The position numbers and the translations under genes were made by a program. Below are positions 44,392-60,655 of a stretch of 64,000 bases of DNA, piece by piece. Position 1 is the stretch's first letter. Each line of letters starts with the position of its first letter. Source of the DNA: Phaeosaccion multiseriatum (Eukaryota > Ochrophyta, other classes); NCBI GenBank assembly GCA_965112735.1, contig OZ218957.1, positions 2,108,001 to 2,172,000 of the forward strand. Direction: 5' to 3'. Under the pieces are notes generated by a model. It worked only from the letters and a program-made list of their open reading frames with translations, searched no databases and was not told where the DNA came from.

Positions 44392-46967
44392 ATGGACACC
44401 ACTGATGCTCCTCAGCTCATTGAGCACGTGTCCAAGTCGCTGACCTTCACCCCATACGAGACGAAATGGGTCCCCTGCAGCAAGCGCTTCGTCGTAGCCG
44501 GTATCTACCCAAGAGCGAAAGGAGCATTGCAGGTGAGCCCAAGTCAGCCCTCTCCCTCTTTTTCTACCGGATCCCTACTGTTTTCAAGTCCTCCAACCAC
44601 CTCCCTCACCGGCTGCGGCTGCCGTACCTGGTGCCCCGCTCTTCAGCGTCCTCCTTTTTCCTCAACTCCTCACTGCCGCTCACCGCTACGCCGGCTTCGT
44701 CATCTTCCCGTAGTGCCCCACCTCCGCCACTTCTACCCCCCATTCTCTTCCGCAGTCTCCCCACACTCCTCTCTCCCTCCGGTTGTATGGCAAATCAATC
44801 GTCATCACCACCACCACCACCACCACCTTCACCACCTTCGCCACGCCCACATTAGCCTCCCCCCCTTCTCCTCCCATGCCCACACCCGCACCTGCTCACC
44901 CCCCCTCCTCCCTCCTCCCTCCCCTTCCCTCTCCTCCATCACTCAGATATACGAGATGGACAAGGGCAACCTCAAGCTTGTAGGCGAGCAGGAGAAGCCC
45001 GCGGGCATCAAATGCGCCACCTTTGGAGCCTCCTCTCTGGAGGATCGACACCTTGCCTGTGGAGACTACGAAGGAAAGCTCTGCGTGTACGACCTAGAGA
45101 GGCCGGAGGTGCCCATCTATAGCGTACAGGTGCGCGCGTGTGTCTAGTGTGTAAGGGGTGAAAGTGTTTTCGTGTATACACACGCCTTTATGTATGTGTT
45201 TTTTTTGTGAGGCCCCGTGTTCGGCCCTCCTACCCCTGATGCCCCCCATCTCACGCCACCCTCGTGCCCTCTGTCTGACAACGACAACAACACCTACTAC
45301 TGCTACTGCTGCCGTTGTGGTATCACCAACTGCTGATGCTATCGCGCCGCGGCTGCTCCGCTAACTCCAGGCACACAGCAGCATTATCAATGCCATCGAC
45401 GGCGTCGGCGGACAGGAGGTGGGCTATGGCGCACCCGAGCTTGTCACGGGAGGAAGGGACGGATGCGTTAGGGTATGGGACACCAGAGTGGAGCAGCCGG
45501 TGCTCAGCTTGGAGCCAGAGGAGGGAGAGGTGAGATCGCATGGTCATGAGGCCGCGAGGGGGGGAGAGTGGGTGGTCAAGGCAGTGAGGCAGGTAGGCAG
45601 GCAAGGCAGACAGGCGAATGAAGACGCTTTGCGAGGACCCTTTGTGCGCTGCAGGAGAGGGCTGCTGCTGTAGGAGGGCCAAATTCTATCACAAACAAGA
45701 CAGGACAGGACACACTGTCGAAGGATCGACACTCTCTAACTTTTTTTTTGTCTGTATGTGTGTGCCTCTACTGGACTGCCCCTTCGTACACCGATTACCT
45801 ACGGATGTACATAAACATACGTAGGCGCCTCGGGATTGCTGGACAGTGGGGTTCGGCAACTCGTTCAACGACGAGGAGCGATCCATCGTGGCGGGCTACG
45901 ACAACGGAGACATTAAGTTGTTCGACCTCCGCACCAATAGCCTTCGGTGGGAGACCAACGTCAGCAACGGGGTGACAGCGGTGCAGTTCGACAGGAGAGG
46001 TGCGCCCAAGTGAAGCAAAGGCAAACGCAAAGCAGAGGCAAAGCAAAGGCCCTTTGACGGCACCTACATACTCACGCACGCCCGCCCGCACACCCGCACG
46101 CACTCACGCACTTCCTTCACGGTATCCCTTGCCCCCCCCTCCCCTACTTCTATTGATTGACTTACCTACGCATCCGTCCCGTCAGATATCGAGATGAACA
46201 AACTCGTGGTGACAACGCTGGAGAGCAAGTTCAGGACGTACGACATGAGGACACAGCACCCAACAGAGGTCAGTCAGTCAGCCAGCCATTCAGTTTATCT
46301 CTCAGTCACTGAGAGACTCACATAGTGGCTCTCTCAGATAGTCGGTCAGTCAGTCAGTCATTCAGTCAGTCAGCCTCAGCCGGTCAGTCAGTCAGTCATT
46401 CCGTTAGTCAACCTCAGTCAGTCAGTCAGTCAGTCAGTCTCTCGGTCAGTCTCTCAGTCAGCATCTCAGTCGCGTCAGTCAGTCCGTCACTTGGGCGATG
46501 ACTCAGATAGTCACCCACTCCCTCTCTCCCGCCAACGCCTCCCTTCTCTCCCTTCCTGTCTCTCTCTCTCTCTCTCTCTGCGCGCGCTCTCTCTCTCATA
46601 CACCCCATCCACCTACCCACCCACCCATCAACAACAGGGCTTTGCGCATTTGAGCGAAAAGGCCCACAAGAGCACGGTTTGGCTCGCGCGCCACCTCCCG
46701 CAAAACAGAGACATTTTCATGACCGGGGGCGGCAACGGAGGCTTCAATCTCTACAAATATCACTACCCCTCCTCTCGCACTGCCACGGACAGAGAGAACC
46801 ACCTCAAGGGCGTTGTGGGAAAGGTGGAGCTGCTGAATAGCAGAGTGATTAGCACGCAGCCCATTGTCTCGTTCGACTGGAGCCCCGACAGGGAGGGGCT
46901 TTGCGTCATGTCGTGCCTAGACCAGACGCTGCGGGTGTTTATTGTCACTAAATTGAACAAATATTAA
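44392..46967 (+). CDS. WDR92/DNAAF10 (Monad) WD40 protein (6 exons)
   Basis: Exons are 44392-44532, 44947-45129, 45371-45529, 45825-45999, 46186-46268 and 46638-46967, all in phase (356 aa, the same as animal WDR92 within a residue or two). The order of conserved blocks matches: [142 protein letters not shown] and [16 protein letters not shown] end ([12 protein letters not shown]). WDR92 is a seven-bladed propeller that works with R2TP-type HSP90 co-chaperones in assembling axonemal dyneins. Its retention fits an organism with motile flagella. Confidence 0.95.
46269..46480 (+). repeat. (CAGT)n-rich tract, WDR92 intron 5
   Basis: Imperfect GTCAGTCAGTCA repeats begin at the exon 5 donor. Confidence 0.85.
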
Positions 46968-47259
46968 ATTATTTTTTGTTTGTTTTCGGTTCTACATTGT
47001 ATGTAGGTATTGGTTGTACAGTATTGACGTAACGGTTACGGCGGCTGATCCGACGGCTGATTGGGTTTTCGTCCCACACAAAAAGAGGTTGTAAGCAGTC
47101 GGAGAGAGGACGCCCTGTGATTGCACTCTCCTCATTCGGGGAGGAGGGGCCACGAGAGCGCACCCCGCCCTCTCCCCTCGTCATGCCGAGCGCAGGGGGC
47201 GAAAAGTAAAAGATAAGGAGGCGGGTACTAGAGGAGGGGGGTTCGAGAAGAAGCCACCC

Positions 47260-50200
47260 ATGTCTGACTGGGGCTTCGCGGCAGACAGTCTAGTGGGCGT
47301 GGAGGACAGCCAGCCTGCCGCCACCGCGGAGGTCGCCGGCCATGGAGCGCATGGGGGCGAGGGGAAGGGAGAAGGAGATGCCAGGCCGCAACAGCAGCTG
47401 CACGTCTCGGGGGGGAAGGAGGGCGGGGCAGAGGGAGATAAGCGGAAGACTTCCACCACACAGGGGGAGGAGAGTAGTCAAAGAGAAGATCACCGCGCGG
47501 GCACTGCACTGAGAACAGCGGGCGAGAACATGATGAAGGATGCAGATGAGTTTGTGCAAAGGGGCAAGCGCTTCGCCCGGGCCGCCAACTTTTGGGGTAC
47601 GCTGGCCAAGGAGACAAGGAGCGGCATTGTGTTCGTGATATTTCTTATGCTCTTCAGTGCGAGCACCTTCGGTCCGCGTAGCTCGGAAGCGTACTTTATG
47701 ACACACGCCGTGGACGGGACCTTCTTCGACACGGCCTTTGTGCGTGACACCACGTACTACGACATTGTGGAGATGGAGCAGGTGCTTCCCTGGATGCGCA
47801 ATACCTTCCTACCCAACCTTCTTCCAGAGGTGGAGAAGCAGGTCACAGTTAATGGCACATCCACCACAACCACAAGCACAGCAGCTCACATTCGACACAG
47901 CACGGCGATTCGGGTAGGGTTGGCGAGGATGCGGTTGGTGAGGACGGAGAGCATGGCTTGTGACGAGGGTTCCACACTCTTTCCGGGCATCGAGACGTGT
48001 CATGCCGGCTACACCAACCTGGATGAGGACACGGGTGACTTCCTTGGGATTCAGTGGGCCTCGGCCAGCCAGCTCAACACGCCCACCTTCACTTCCTCGC
48101 GGACAAAGATTGACTACCCCGGCAGCGGCTACGTTGTGGACATTCCTGCTAATTACTCGGCCTCTGTCGGGATGTTTGATGGACTTGTGAATCAGAGTTT
48201 TGTGGACACTTCGTCCAGGGCAATCTTCATAGGTAAGTAACAGTCATGTCATGTCGCCTCGTCAGTCGTTCAATCCCACCTTTGACCTGACCCAAACCGG
48301 CCCTTCTCCCTCCCTCCCTCCCTCCCTCCCTCCAGACTTCTCGGTCTACAACGTCAACATCAACATGTTCTCCGTTGTAACCGCCCTCTTGGAAGTCATG
48401 CCCACAGGACGGATCATGACCTCTGTCAACTTCCGCACCGTCCCCGTGCTCCTTGCGCACTCGGTGCTCACAGGAGAGGCGGGCAGGTCCGACGAGCTTT
48501 ACTTTGTGCTGGAGATGATCTTCTTCCTCTTCATCGTCACCTATGCCATTAAAGACTTGTATAAGATACTGCAGGAGGGCGTGGTCCATTACTTTGGCGG
48601 GTCGTTTTGGCACTACATTGATGCGACGAACATGACCATTTTCGTTGTGGTCATGTCCATGCGGATACACATCATGCTCAAGGCGTTCGACACCCAAAAG
48701 GATATCGTCGCATCCACCGGAGGAGAAGAAGGAGGAGAGGAGCACTACCTCAACCTCGTTAACGTAGGGGATTTGCACATTAACGTGAACCGTCTCAACG
48801 CCGTCAACGCCATCCTCTGCACGATGCGTTTCTTCCAAGTGGTACGCATCAGTAAAGGTCTGGCGCAGTTCACAGACACACTCGCGCACGCAGCTTCGGA
48901 TGTGACCGTGTTGTTGTTCGTTATCAGCTTCATATTGAGTGGCTACGGCTCGGGCTTTATGCTTGGTTTTGGCAACTCCGTGTCGGAGTATCGAGACGTT
49001 GTGGAAGCGTCCTTGACGCTGTTTAATGCGCTGCTGGGGGACTTTAGTCTGGAGTTGATCAGAGACACCAATCGCTTTTTGGGGCCCGTGCTCTTTCTGT
49101 CCTACATTGTGGTCATGCTCTTTGTCATTCTAAGCATGTTCTTGGTAAGTGGAGGAAGGGGACGGTGGGAGGGTGGGAGAGGAGGGAGGGAGGAAGGAAG
49201 GAAGGAAGGGAGGGAAGGAGGGAGGGAGGAAGGAAGGAAGGAAGGAAGGAAGGAAGGGAGGAAGGGAGGAAGGAAGGAAGGAAGGAAGGAAGGAAGGAAG
49301 GAAGGAAGGAAGGAAGGAAGGAAGGAAGGAAGGAAGGAAGGAAGGAAGGAAGGAAGGAAGGAAGGAAGGAAGGAAGGAAGGAAGGAAGGAAGGAAGGAAG
49401 GAAGGAAGGAAGGAAGGAAGGAAGGAAGGAAGGAAGGAAGGAAGGAAGGAAGGAAGGAAGGAAGGAGGGAGGGAGGGAGGGAGGGAGGGAGGGAGGGAGG
49501 GAGGGAGGGAGGGAGGGAAGGAAGAGCGAGAGAGGGAGGAAAGGGAGGTTGCAAGGAAGTCCTAACCTTCCGACGGCCTCCCCGCCCGCCCACCCTCCAC
49601 ACGCGGCGCGCGCACGCACGCCCACACACACCCACACACACATATCCCCACCCACACACACACCCACACACGCACACCCAACTACACCCACCCTCACACA
49701 CGCACACACACACACACACACCTACACACAAACAGGCGATCATCAACAAGAGCTATCTTATGGTGCAGTCCATAGCCATGGCCGCCGAGCGGGAGGGGGT
49801 GAAGCGAGGCACCATGGCCTACGACGTACTCCGCTTCAAGATATTCGTCATGGGCCAGACCAAGGACCTTCTGCATTGGATGCAGCGGCGTAAAGCGGCT
49901 TTCTGTAACAGTAGCAGGGTGTACGTGGAGCAGGAGGAGGAGGAGGAGGAGGAAGAGGAAGGGAAGGGGAACAAGGGGGGCGGGGACGCTGCGAGCGGTG
50001 GAGGCGAGGGGCAGGGCAGGGAAGAAGGGGCAGCTGCCTCAGCGGCAGGAACAGGAGCAGGAGGAGCAAGAGCAGGCGCCGCCGCAAGGCAGGAACAGAG
50101 AGGAGGAGTGCAGCCGCAACAGCAGCCATCGCAAAATGAGGGGGAGGCGGAAGAGAAGAAGGGGCAGAGGCGCGCCTTGGTCTTGGGCTTGCTCGGTGGT

Positions 50201-50515
50201 GACGGCGGCGGTGATGGCGGTGGTGGTAGGGTTGGGGTGAGGGGGCCCAACATGCAGGAGGGGCCGAGTAGGGCAGGCGGGTGGCTCAAGGAGCAGGGAA
50301 GCGTATCGGAGAGCACGCTGCTGGAGAGAGTGAGTCGCCTAAGAAGGCAACAGACAGAGCTTGAGAGTGTGCTTGCTCAAATACAGGAGTCGTTCAAGGA
50401 CGGTGGTGGTGGTGGTGGTGGTGGTGGTGATGGTGGTGGTGTTGGTGGAGGTGTTGGTGGAGGTGGTGGTGGTAGTGTGACGTTCGCGCCAACACAGCAA
50501 CATACTTTACTTTAG
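47260..50515 (+). CDS. polycystin-2-like (TRPP) cation channel (3 exons)
   Basis: Exons are 47260-48232, 48336-49144 and 49736-50515, in phase (about 853 aa). After a Gly/Glu-rich cytosolic N-terminus, helix S1 is at residues about 121-137 (GIVFVIFLMLFSAS). A large extracellular loop follows with WMRNTFLPNLL, RVGLARMRLVRTESMAC and a Cys pair (MACDEGSTLFPGIETC), the polycystin domain pattern. Then come S2-S6: ELYFVLEMIFFLFIVTYAI, HYIDATNMTIFVVVMSMRI, RLNAVNAILCTMRFFQVVRI, VTVLLFVISFILSGYGSGFM, the pore region LTLFNALLGDFSLEL (the LLGD filter core is similar to PKD2) and LFLSYIVVMLFVILSMFL. The cytosolic tail has an acidic run, Gln/Gly-rich DNA and a final coiled coil (RVSRLRRQQTELESVLAQIQ). 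PKD2 channels sit in ciliary and other membranes and pass calcium. No EF hand is seen. Confidence 0.92.
49145..49520 (+). repeat. (GGAA)n / (GGGA)n array, polycystin intron 2
   Basis: About 260 bases of GGAA tetranucleotides lead into GGGA repeats, beginning just after the exon 2 donor. The frame stays open right through the intron, which would fool an ORF caller. Confidence 0.93.
49600..49728 (+). repeat. (CA)n-rich tract, polycystin intron 2
   Basis: CACACCCA repeats lead up to the exon 3 acceptor. Confidence 0.85.
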
Positions 50516-51337
50516 CTTTACGGATTGAGATTGCGATAGACCTCGCTGACTCTTGTTGCCCAGGCAGGCCATCGAATGGTACTAATCTCTTGACTCCTCT
50601 CCCTTGGGACACCTACCTACCCCACATGCTGATTGAAACGTCCGCCTCAACTCCTTTCGTTCATACGTACAGCCATGAGGCCCCTGTACTTCCTACAGAC
50701 GCACCCATCTGATTGATTCCTAAAAAACAACAATATAAACCGAACAGATTCGGGTTCTCTTGTGTGTTGTCGCCCTATCATTCAAATGTGTATGTATAGC
50801 AGTCTTTTGCTTGCTTGTGGGTGTGTGGGTGGGTGGGTGCGTACTTCTTTTCCCCGCGTAGAGGGGTCTCTACTGGGCCTTTGCCCTCGCTTTGCTGACT
50901 TGTTCTATCCACTCTACCGCACACCTCCAACTGAGCACAGAGGTCTTCACAACGAAGGCCAACAACGGACGAGCGATTCTTCAGACGCCCCCGAGGAAGA
51001 AAGAAACTACGTCCTCTCCTCGCCAGATGACAACCCCACCACAGCTACAGCGCAACCCCACCACAGCTACAATTCAGTTCCTGCTGCCACATCCCCTGTT
51101 CTCCCCTCCCTCTCCCCCCGGGCCGCAAAGGAGGAGGAGGAGGAGGAGGAGGAGGAGGAGGAGGAGGAGGAGGGGGGGGGGGAAAGAGTACACACACACA
51201 GCACAAGATCCAGTCGGCGCTCACACCCTCCCATTTATACCCCATACCCCATCAATCAGCTCGTGCTGTAATAAGTAACGGTTGTCAAGAAAGAGGCGGT
51301 GGGTAACAAGGTGTTTACGCGGTGTTTAGACGATGTT
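50516..51337. other. intergenic, convergent 3' ends
   Basis: No gene is supported between the polycystin and glutathione reductase stops. It contains a (GGA)n run at 51130-51172 and two short CAACCCCACCACAGCTACA repeats at about 51030-51070. Confidence 0.5.
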
Positions 51338-56014
<4,677 letters not shown>

Positions 56015-56255
56015 GTTTGTAAGCGATGCCATTGATCTTTTCCAGATGATCTTTTTGATTGAGAGAGAGGGAAAGAGGGGGGGCAAGGGTCGGCAAGGAA
56101 CAGGATTTTTCATAAGTCAGGGAAAATTAAATGCCCCGATGGCCCGAACCAATTAATTTTGCCCTCTGATTTGCCGATGATGAGGATCCTCCCAGCTCCC
56201 CGCCTGGGCAGCACAGGTGCATGAAGCAATGCGGCCGGGACTGTTGGTGAAATGG

Positions 56256-56727
56256 CTGTCCATCCATGACCAGTGCCAAGGCCTTTGGGGGGGAATATTG
56301 TGGGGAAGGGCCACCACATCTTCGTCGCCACCGTTTTCACGAGACTTTTATACCTTACAAGCGTGATGGAGTCTGTCAAGCGCATGCAGTCGGCCAAGAA
56401 GGTGTGGCTACGAGCCGAGTGTGAAAACTTTCATCTGGAAGTACTGCAATGGCTGCACGCTAATTCACGGGAGCTGTGCGAATTGGAATGAAGGTGTCTG
56501 CTGGTCAGTACGCAGTTTTGGCGGCAATATTTATTTCAGACGGCCAAGAACCCCCCTATCCTCCAACGCCTCCGTTCAGAGGAGGTCATGTGCCCCTGGG
56601 ACTGGAGCGGCGCATGCCCAGAGTACTTGGTAATTGACTTTGGTGGTCTAGGGCATATATCCCCGACTTTGAGGCGATGAAGCAGTGTGTGCACGCTAAC
56701 GGACACCCCTGCGACTGCCATGACTGA
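56256..56727 (+). pseudogene. decayed copy of the ankyrin-family gene
   Basis: The plus strand carries GKGHHIFVATV, ESVKRMQSAKK, EVLQWLHANSRELC, ILQRLRSEEVMCPWDWSGAC and a terminal MKQCVHANGHPCDCHD before TGA. These match GKGHHVFIATV, KSVKRVQWAKE, EVLQWLHANARELC, MLKWLRSEEVLCPWDRGAC and MKQWVHANGRPCSCQD of the intact minus-strand gene at 57481-58491. The central ankyrin repeats are deleted, frames shift and stops interrupt it. It has the opposite orientation to the intact gene. Confidence 0.85.
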
Positions 56728-56799
56728 CCGACATGACTCAAGACATTGAGAGGAGATGGAGGTGCCCGGGCACTACACTTCTCTGCTGCATGTACGGAG

Positions 56800-56820
56800 G
56801 TGTATATATTAAATATATAT

Positions 56821-56852
<32 letters not shown>

Positions 56853-56908
56853 ATATATATGTATATATATATATATATATAATATATATGTATATATAAT
56901 ATATATAT
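56800..56908 (+). repeat. (AT)n-rich tract beside the pseudogene
   Basis: TATATA stretches are separated by AATATATATG units. It lies about 75 bases after the pseudogene stop. Confidence 0.9.
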
Positions 56909-57480
56909 TGCTCTGTACTGGGCGGCCGGGCGAGTGACATGGGAGGAGCGCCTCAAAACGGGACAAATCAGTGCAATCGTCGCCCTTCATGGATTGGCGC
57001 TTGCACACGCCATTGTATAACAAACGCCTGCTCCGGAGAGTTTGCTCTTACTTCCTTCCCCTTTTGTGTCAATACTTGTTTCGTCTCTAATTGAAAGCTC
57101 TTGCTGCGGTGGCGGCAGTCCTTACGTGTACAAAAGAATATACAGAAATATGTCATGTAAGAGAAGCGATGCTCTCAAGTTTTCTTGCCCAGGGCGGCCA
57201 GAGGGGTGCAGATGAGGAAAGGCAGGGCCAAGCTAGACGAAGGCCTCGGGCGAAGCAAGGCAAACACACGACCACCCAAACAGGCATTTTACTGGGTGTA
57301 TTTTGGCCCAACACCCCCTCCCCGCCTCCAACCCTCTGTATAGATTGGACTCCTCGGTCCCGTCTGAAATCGCGAGGAGTTCGAGAGTGAGTGAAGTAAG
57401 AGCAGCGCGCGCCCGTTGGGAGACGGGCATATTTGCCTCTTCCGTCCTTCTACTGTTTTCAGGCGAGCAGCAAGGGGTTC
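56909..57480. other. spacer between ankyrin copies
   Basis: No gene is supported. The string CATTGTATAACAAACGC at about 57012 resembles CATTGAATAACAGACGC at about 59043, showing that the 3' flanks of the two decayed copies were also duplicated. Confidence 0.5.
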
Positions 57481-58491
57481 TCAGTCTTGGCAGGAGCAAG
57501 GGCGTCCATTGGCATGCACCCACTGCTTCATCTCCTCGAAAGCAGTAGAGGTAATATCCCATCGAACAAGGTAGTTGTCCCTCAGGATCTGTGGACATGC
57601 TCCCCTATCCCAGGGACACAAGACCTCCTCTGAGCGGAGCCATTTCAGCATGGAGAGGCTCTTGGCGTACCGAACTGCGCCATAACAGACGTGTGCATCC
57701 CACCTGCACAGCTCCCGTGCGTTTGCATGAAGCCATTGCAGCACTTCCAGATTGCCCTTTCTAGCCGCCAAAAACGGCCACGGCGCAGGCCGCCAGAAGC
57801 TGCCCTCACCCCCCGCCTCCATCTGAGCTCTGACCTTGGGGTGCTGCACAAGCATGTTTAGCACGGGAATGTGCCCCGCCTTCACAGCCTCGTCCCACAT
57901 CTCGGCGTGAGGAGGCCCCTCAAACTCATCGGACAGGAGCCACTCTACAACCTCCACATAGCCGCACTTGCCAGCTTCCCTACTTATCCCACGTTCCGAC
58001 GAAAGACAGTGCTCCTCGCCGAAGAGGTCATCGGATCGCAACCACTTGAGGATATGTAGCCCATGCCGAGCATTCCTCACAGCCGATGTGTAGACCTCTT
58101 CGTCCCAGGAACATTCCATACCGTGAAGCTCCTCGCACACGCTCACATCTCCGTACTCTGCCGCCGCCTTGAAAGTGCTCACACTCAGCTCGTATCCACA
58201 TTCCTTGGCCCACTGCACGCGCTTGACAGATTTCACCACGCTTGGAAGTGAAGTCTCGGCCGAAGGGTGGGCCGCGCTGTAGAGATTTCCCCACTCCCTG
58301 CACACGGTGGCGATGAAGACGTGGTGGCCCTTCCCCACAAGGGGCATGACTCTTCGCAGGACCTCCTCCATCCCCAAGGCCTTGGCACTGGCCATGTAGG
58401 TCTCCTGGGCCACAGCAGCTTCAGCACCAGTCCCCACGGCATTATTTTTCCCTCCCCTCCTCCCCTTCTTCTTGGGGGCCACCTCTGCCAT
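57481..58491 (-). CDS. F-box-like/ankyrin-repeat protein, single exon, 336 aa
   Basis: The frame runs from MAEVAPKKKGRRGG to CSCQD. After a Lys/Arg-rich start, residues about 38-70 (VLRRVMPLVGKGHHVFIATV, CREWGNLY) look like a degenerate F-box. They are followed by ankyrin-type units of about 30 residues: KRVQWAKECGYELSVSTFKA, AAEYGDVSVCEELHGMECSW, RNARHGLHILKWLRSDDLFG, AGKCGYVEVVEWLLSDEF, AVKAGHIPVLNMLVQHPK, ARKGNLEVLQWLHANARELC and ending MKQWVHANGRPCSC. This LEVLQWL class is abundant in some stramenopiles. A partner-binding or ubiquitin-ligase adaptor role is possible but not shown. The frame extends upstream without an ATG benefit; M at 58491 is chosen as the first before the basic start. 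Two decayed copies flank it. Confidence 0.85.
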   Translation of the reverse strand: MAEVAPKKKGRRGGKNNAVGTGAEAAVAQETYMASAKALGMEEVLRRVMPLVGKGHHVFIATVCREWGNLYSAAHPSAETSLPSVVKSVKRVQWAKECGYELSVSTFKAAAEYGDVSVCEELHGMECSWDEEVYTSAVRNARHGLHILKWLRSDDLFGEEHCLSSERGISREAGKCGYVEVVEWLLSDEFEGPPHAEMWDEAVKAGHIPVLNMLVQHPKVRAQMEAGGEGSFWRPAPWPFLAARKGNLEVLQWLHANARELCRWDAHVCYGAVRYAKSLSMLKWLRSEEVLCPWDRGACPQILRDNYLVRWDITSTAFEEMKQWVHANGRPCSCQD

Positions 58492-58876
58492 CCTTCCGTA
58501 CGCCGCTCCTCCGAGGATGAGCCCTCCAGGTGATGGCCGTAGCAGTTGCGGAAAGGAGGAACAGCCGGAGCACAGGGCAGAAGACGGCTCTATAGTCGGA
58601 CAGAGAAGTGGCCAGAGAAGGGGGAGGAAGAGAGGAGGAATCAAAGGAGGTAATCACAGGGCCGACTCCGAACCACCAACTTTCCCACCTCTTACAACCC
58701 AATGTGTGAGAACAACCTTCTTTTGGGGACAAGTGGCAGAATGGGAAGACCAAGTGCACAGCCAATAAGACACGCCAGACCATGCTCCCCCCCTACTCTT
58801 CTCTCACCTTCTCACGCCCTCTCTAACCTCTTCGATTTCTCGGAAACACTCGGGTTTGGTGGCCTATCCCAGAGGA

Positions 58877-59075
58877 AACCCTACCGTCAGCGAGGAGAGG
58901 AAGCAGTGCGTGCACGATTGCGGACATCCCTGCCCCTGCCAGGACTGACAAAATGTCGACTGAGCTCTCTCTACCGCAAAGTCTACGCTCGTGCGTTGGG
59001 AAGGCGAAGTCAGCATGTGAAAGGCGTCTCCAGCAACCAGCATCATTGAATAACAGACGCTCGCTGTTGCCGGCA
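58877..59075 (+). pseudogene. second decayed ankyrin-family 3' fragment
   Basis: EERKQCVHDCGHPCPCQD followed by TGA at 58948-58950 matches the MKQWVHANGRPCSCQD end of the intact gene. The downstream flank (to about 59075) resembles that of the first decayed copy. Only the 3' end remains recognisable. Confidence 0.75.
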
Positions 59076-59217
59076 CTTTTGAGGGAACACGCTGTGATCT
59101 TCAGATTTGTCTCATGGCCCCGTTGCACTATCTCGTGCATGTGTCTGCAGAGACATGCATCACCTTCTCCCATCCCGAGCTTCTCCCACCGCCCATATCG
59201 AGGCATACGCAAACGCA

Positions 59218-59218
<1 letters not shown>

Positions 59219-59252
<34 letters not shown>
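59219..59252 (+). repeat. (CA)n microsatellite
   Basis: About 16 CA dinucleotides in intergenic DNA. Confidence 0.9.
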
Positions 59253-59255
<3 letters not shown>

Positions 59256-60138
59256 TCCTTTCCATTGGTCTTCACTCCTGTTGTGGTTGGTCCGTCCTGC
59301 CCTTTGCTGTGATCCTTCGCACTTCTTCCAACGCCGGTTGAGTCTCCCTCGCCGTATGAGGGGAAGGGGAAGTCTCAAGCCCCCCCCCCCCCGAGCAAGC
59401 TTCTTCCCCCCCTCGAGAAGCCTGCACACTGTGCGTACGTGCGATCTGTGCTGAGTCAGTCTTCGACGAAGAAACCGAAGCTTCCATTCACCTCCCCGAG
59501 GTGCTCCACTCTCTCTCCACTTCCCCGGGCCTGACACCAGCAACGCTATCCTCTTGCACTGTTGCTGACACCACCAGCACGCCTAGTACTAGTACTCTTC
59601 GTGCTGCTGCACCCAACCAACTGCTGCTCCTGCTGGCATTCTAACCACGCATCTCTACTCTTCTCGTTCGCCTCAAGTTGGGGTCTCGCCTTGGGCCTCA
59701 GGGCTCACAGCACAGGCCACTCTGTCGCACACCTCGTCCCCTGCCTCTCTCTCTCTCTCTCTCTCTCGCGTGCACCGCAAAGCCCCCTCAAGGGATACCC
59801 CCCGCACCGCCGCGCCATCGCACCATGTAGGCAGTCAGCACCAGACAGGCAGGTCGTGGGAGCTCTGTTTTGCTTCTGCTCTTGTCTTCCCCTCGCGCCG
59901 CTCTTCCTCCACGACGAAAAGATTACTCCTCGCGGTGGAAGACGGGAGGGCATGCCTTCCTTCCACCCACTGAGGCTCTGCTTCAACACAGGACCAGGGT
60001 TTTCTGCAGACGACGCAAAACCACATGCCCTTTCGGATCTTGGAAGGGCAAGTGTGTGGCCGAGGGAGAGGTAGGGGGACATTCGGAGAGAGGGTGGACT
60101 GCTTCACGCCTCGGTCTCTACCGCGGGAGACGGCCTTG

Positions 60139-60623
60139 TCACAAGCAGCGTGCTTTCCCCCCCCCCTCTAACACCAACACCACTGCTGCTGTAGCTGCTG
60201 CTGTAGCTGCTGCCCCCACCGGCAGGAGAGGAAGGTGCCGAAGGTGCCGTGCATTCGTGGTATCCGCTGCGCCTTCCCAGGAGGCCTCCAAAGCGGCCTG
60301 AGGCCTATTGCATGGTGGGCGGGGGGGCAGGCACGAGGACCGAATACGAGGTGGCAGTGAGCGAGCAGTGAGCGAGCAGTGAGGTGAGCAGTGAGGGTGA
60401 GCAATGAGGGTGGGCGGTGAAATGGCCCATAAAGTGAGTAGTGACATGGCGCAGGAAGTGAGGAGTGAAATGGCCCATAAAGTGAGTAGTGAGTGTGAGG
60501 GTGAGCAGTGAGGGTGAGCAGTCCAATCGTAAGCATACCTTCTTCATGACAAGTGCCGCAGTCAGCAGCAAGGCCGCTCCGACCCCAACGCACAGCATCG
60601 CAATGCCACTGCCGCTACTACTG

Positions 60624-60655
<32 letters not shown>

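Larger units (their letters stand above)
58492..60138. other. intergenic, between two minus-strand genes
   Basis: It holds the second decayed ankyrin copy (58870-59080), a (CA)n run at 59219-59252 and otherwise no recognisable exon. Several open frames at 59562-60100 have no family features. Confidence 0.45.

Noticed and set aside
48301-48335. Frame suggesting coding through TCCCTCCC at the polycystin exon 2 boundary
   Set aside because: It is the polypyrimidine tract of the acceptor; the AG at 48335 joins exons 1 and 2 in phase.
49145-49735. Continuous open frame joining the polycystin exons
   Set aside because: GTAAGT at 49145 and a CAG acceptor at 49735 mark an intron; the repeat inside simply lacks stops, and no polycystin has such an insert after the last membrane helix.
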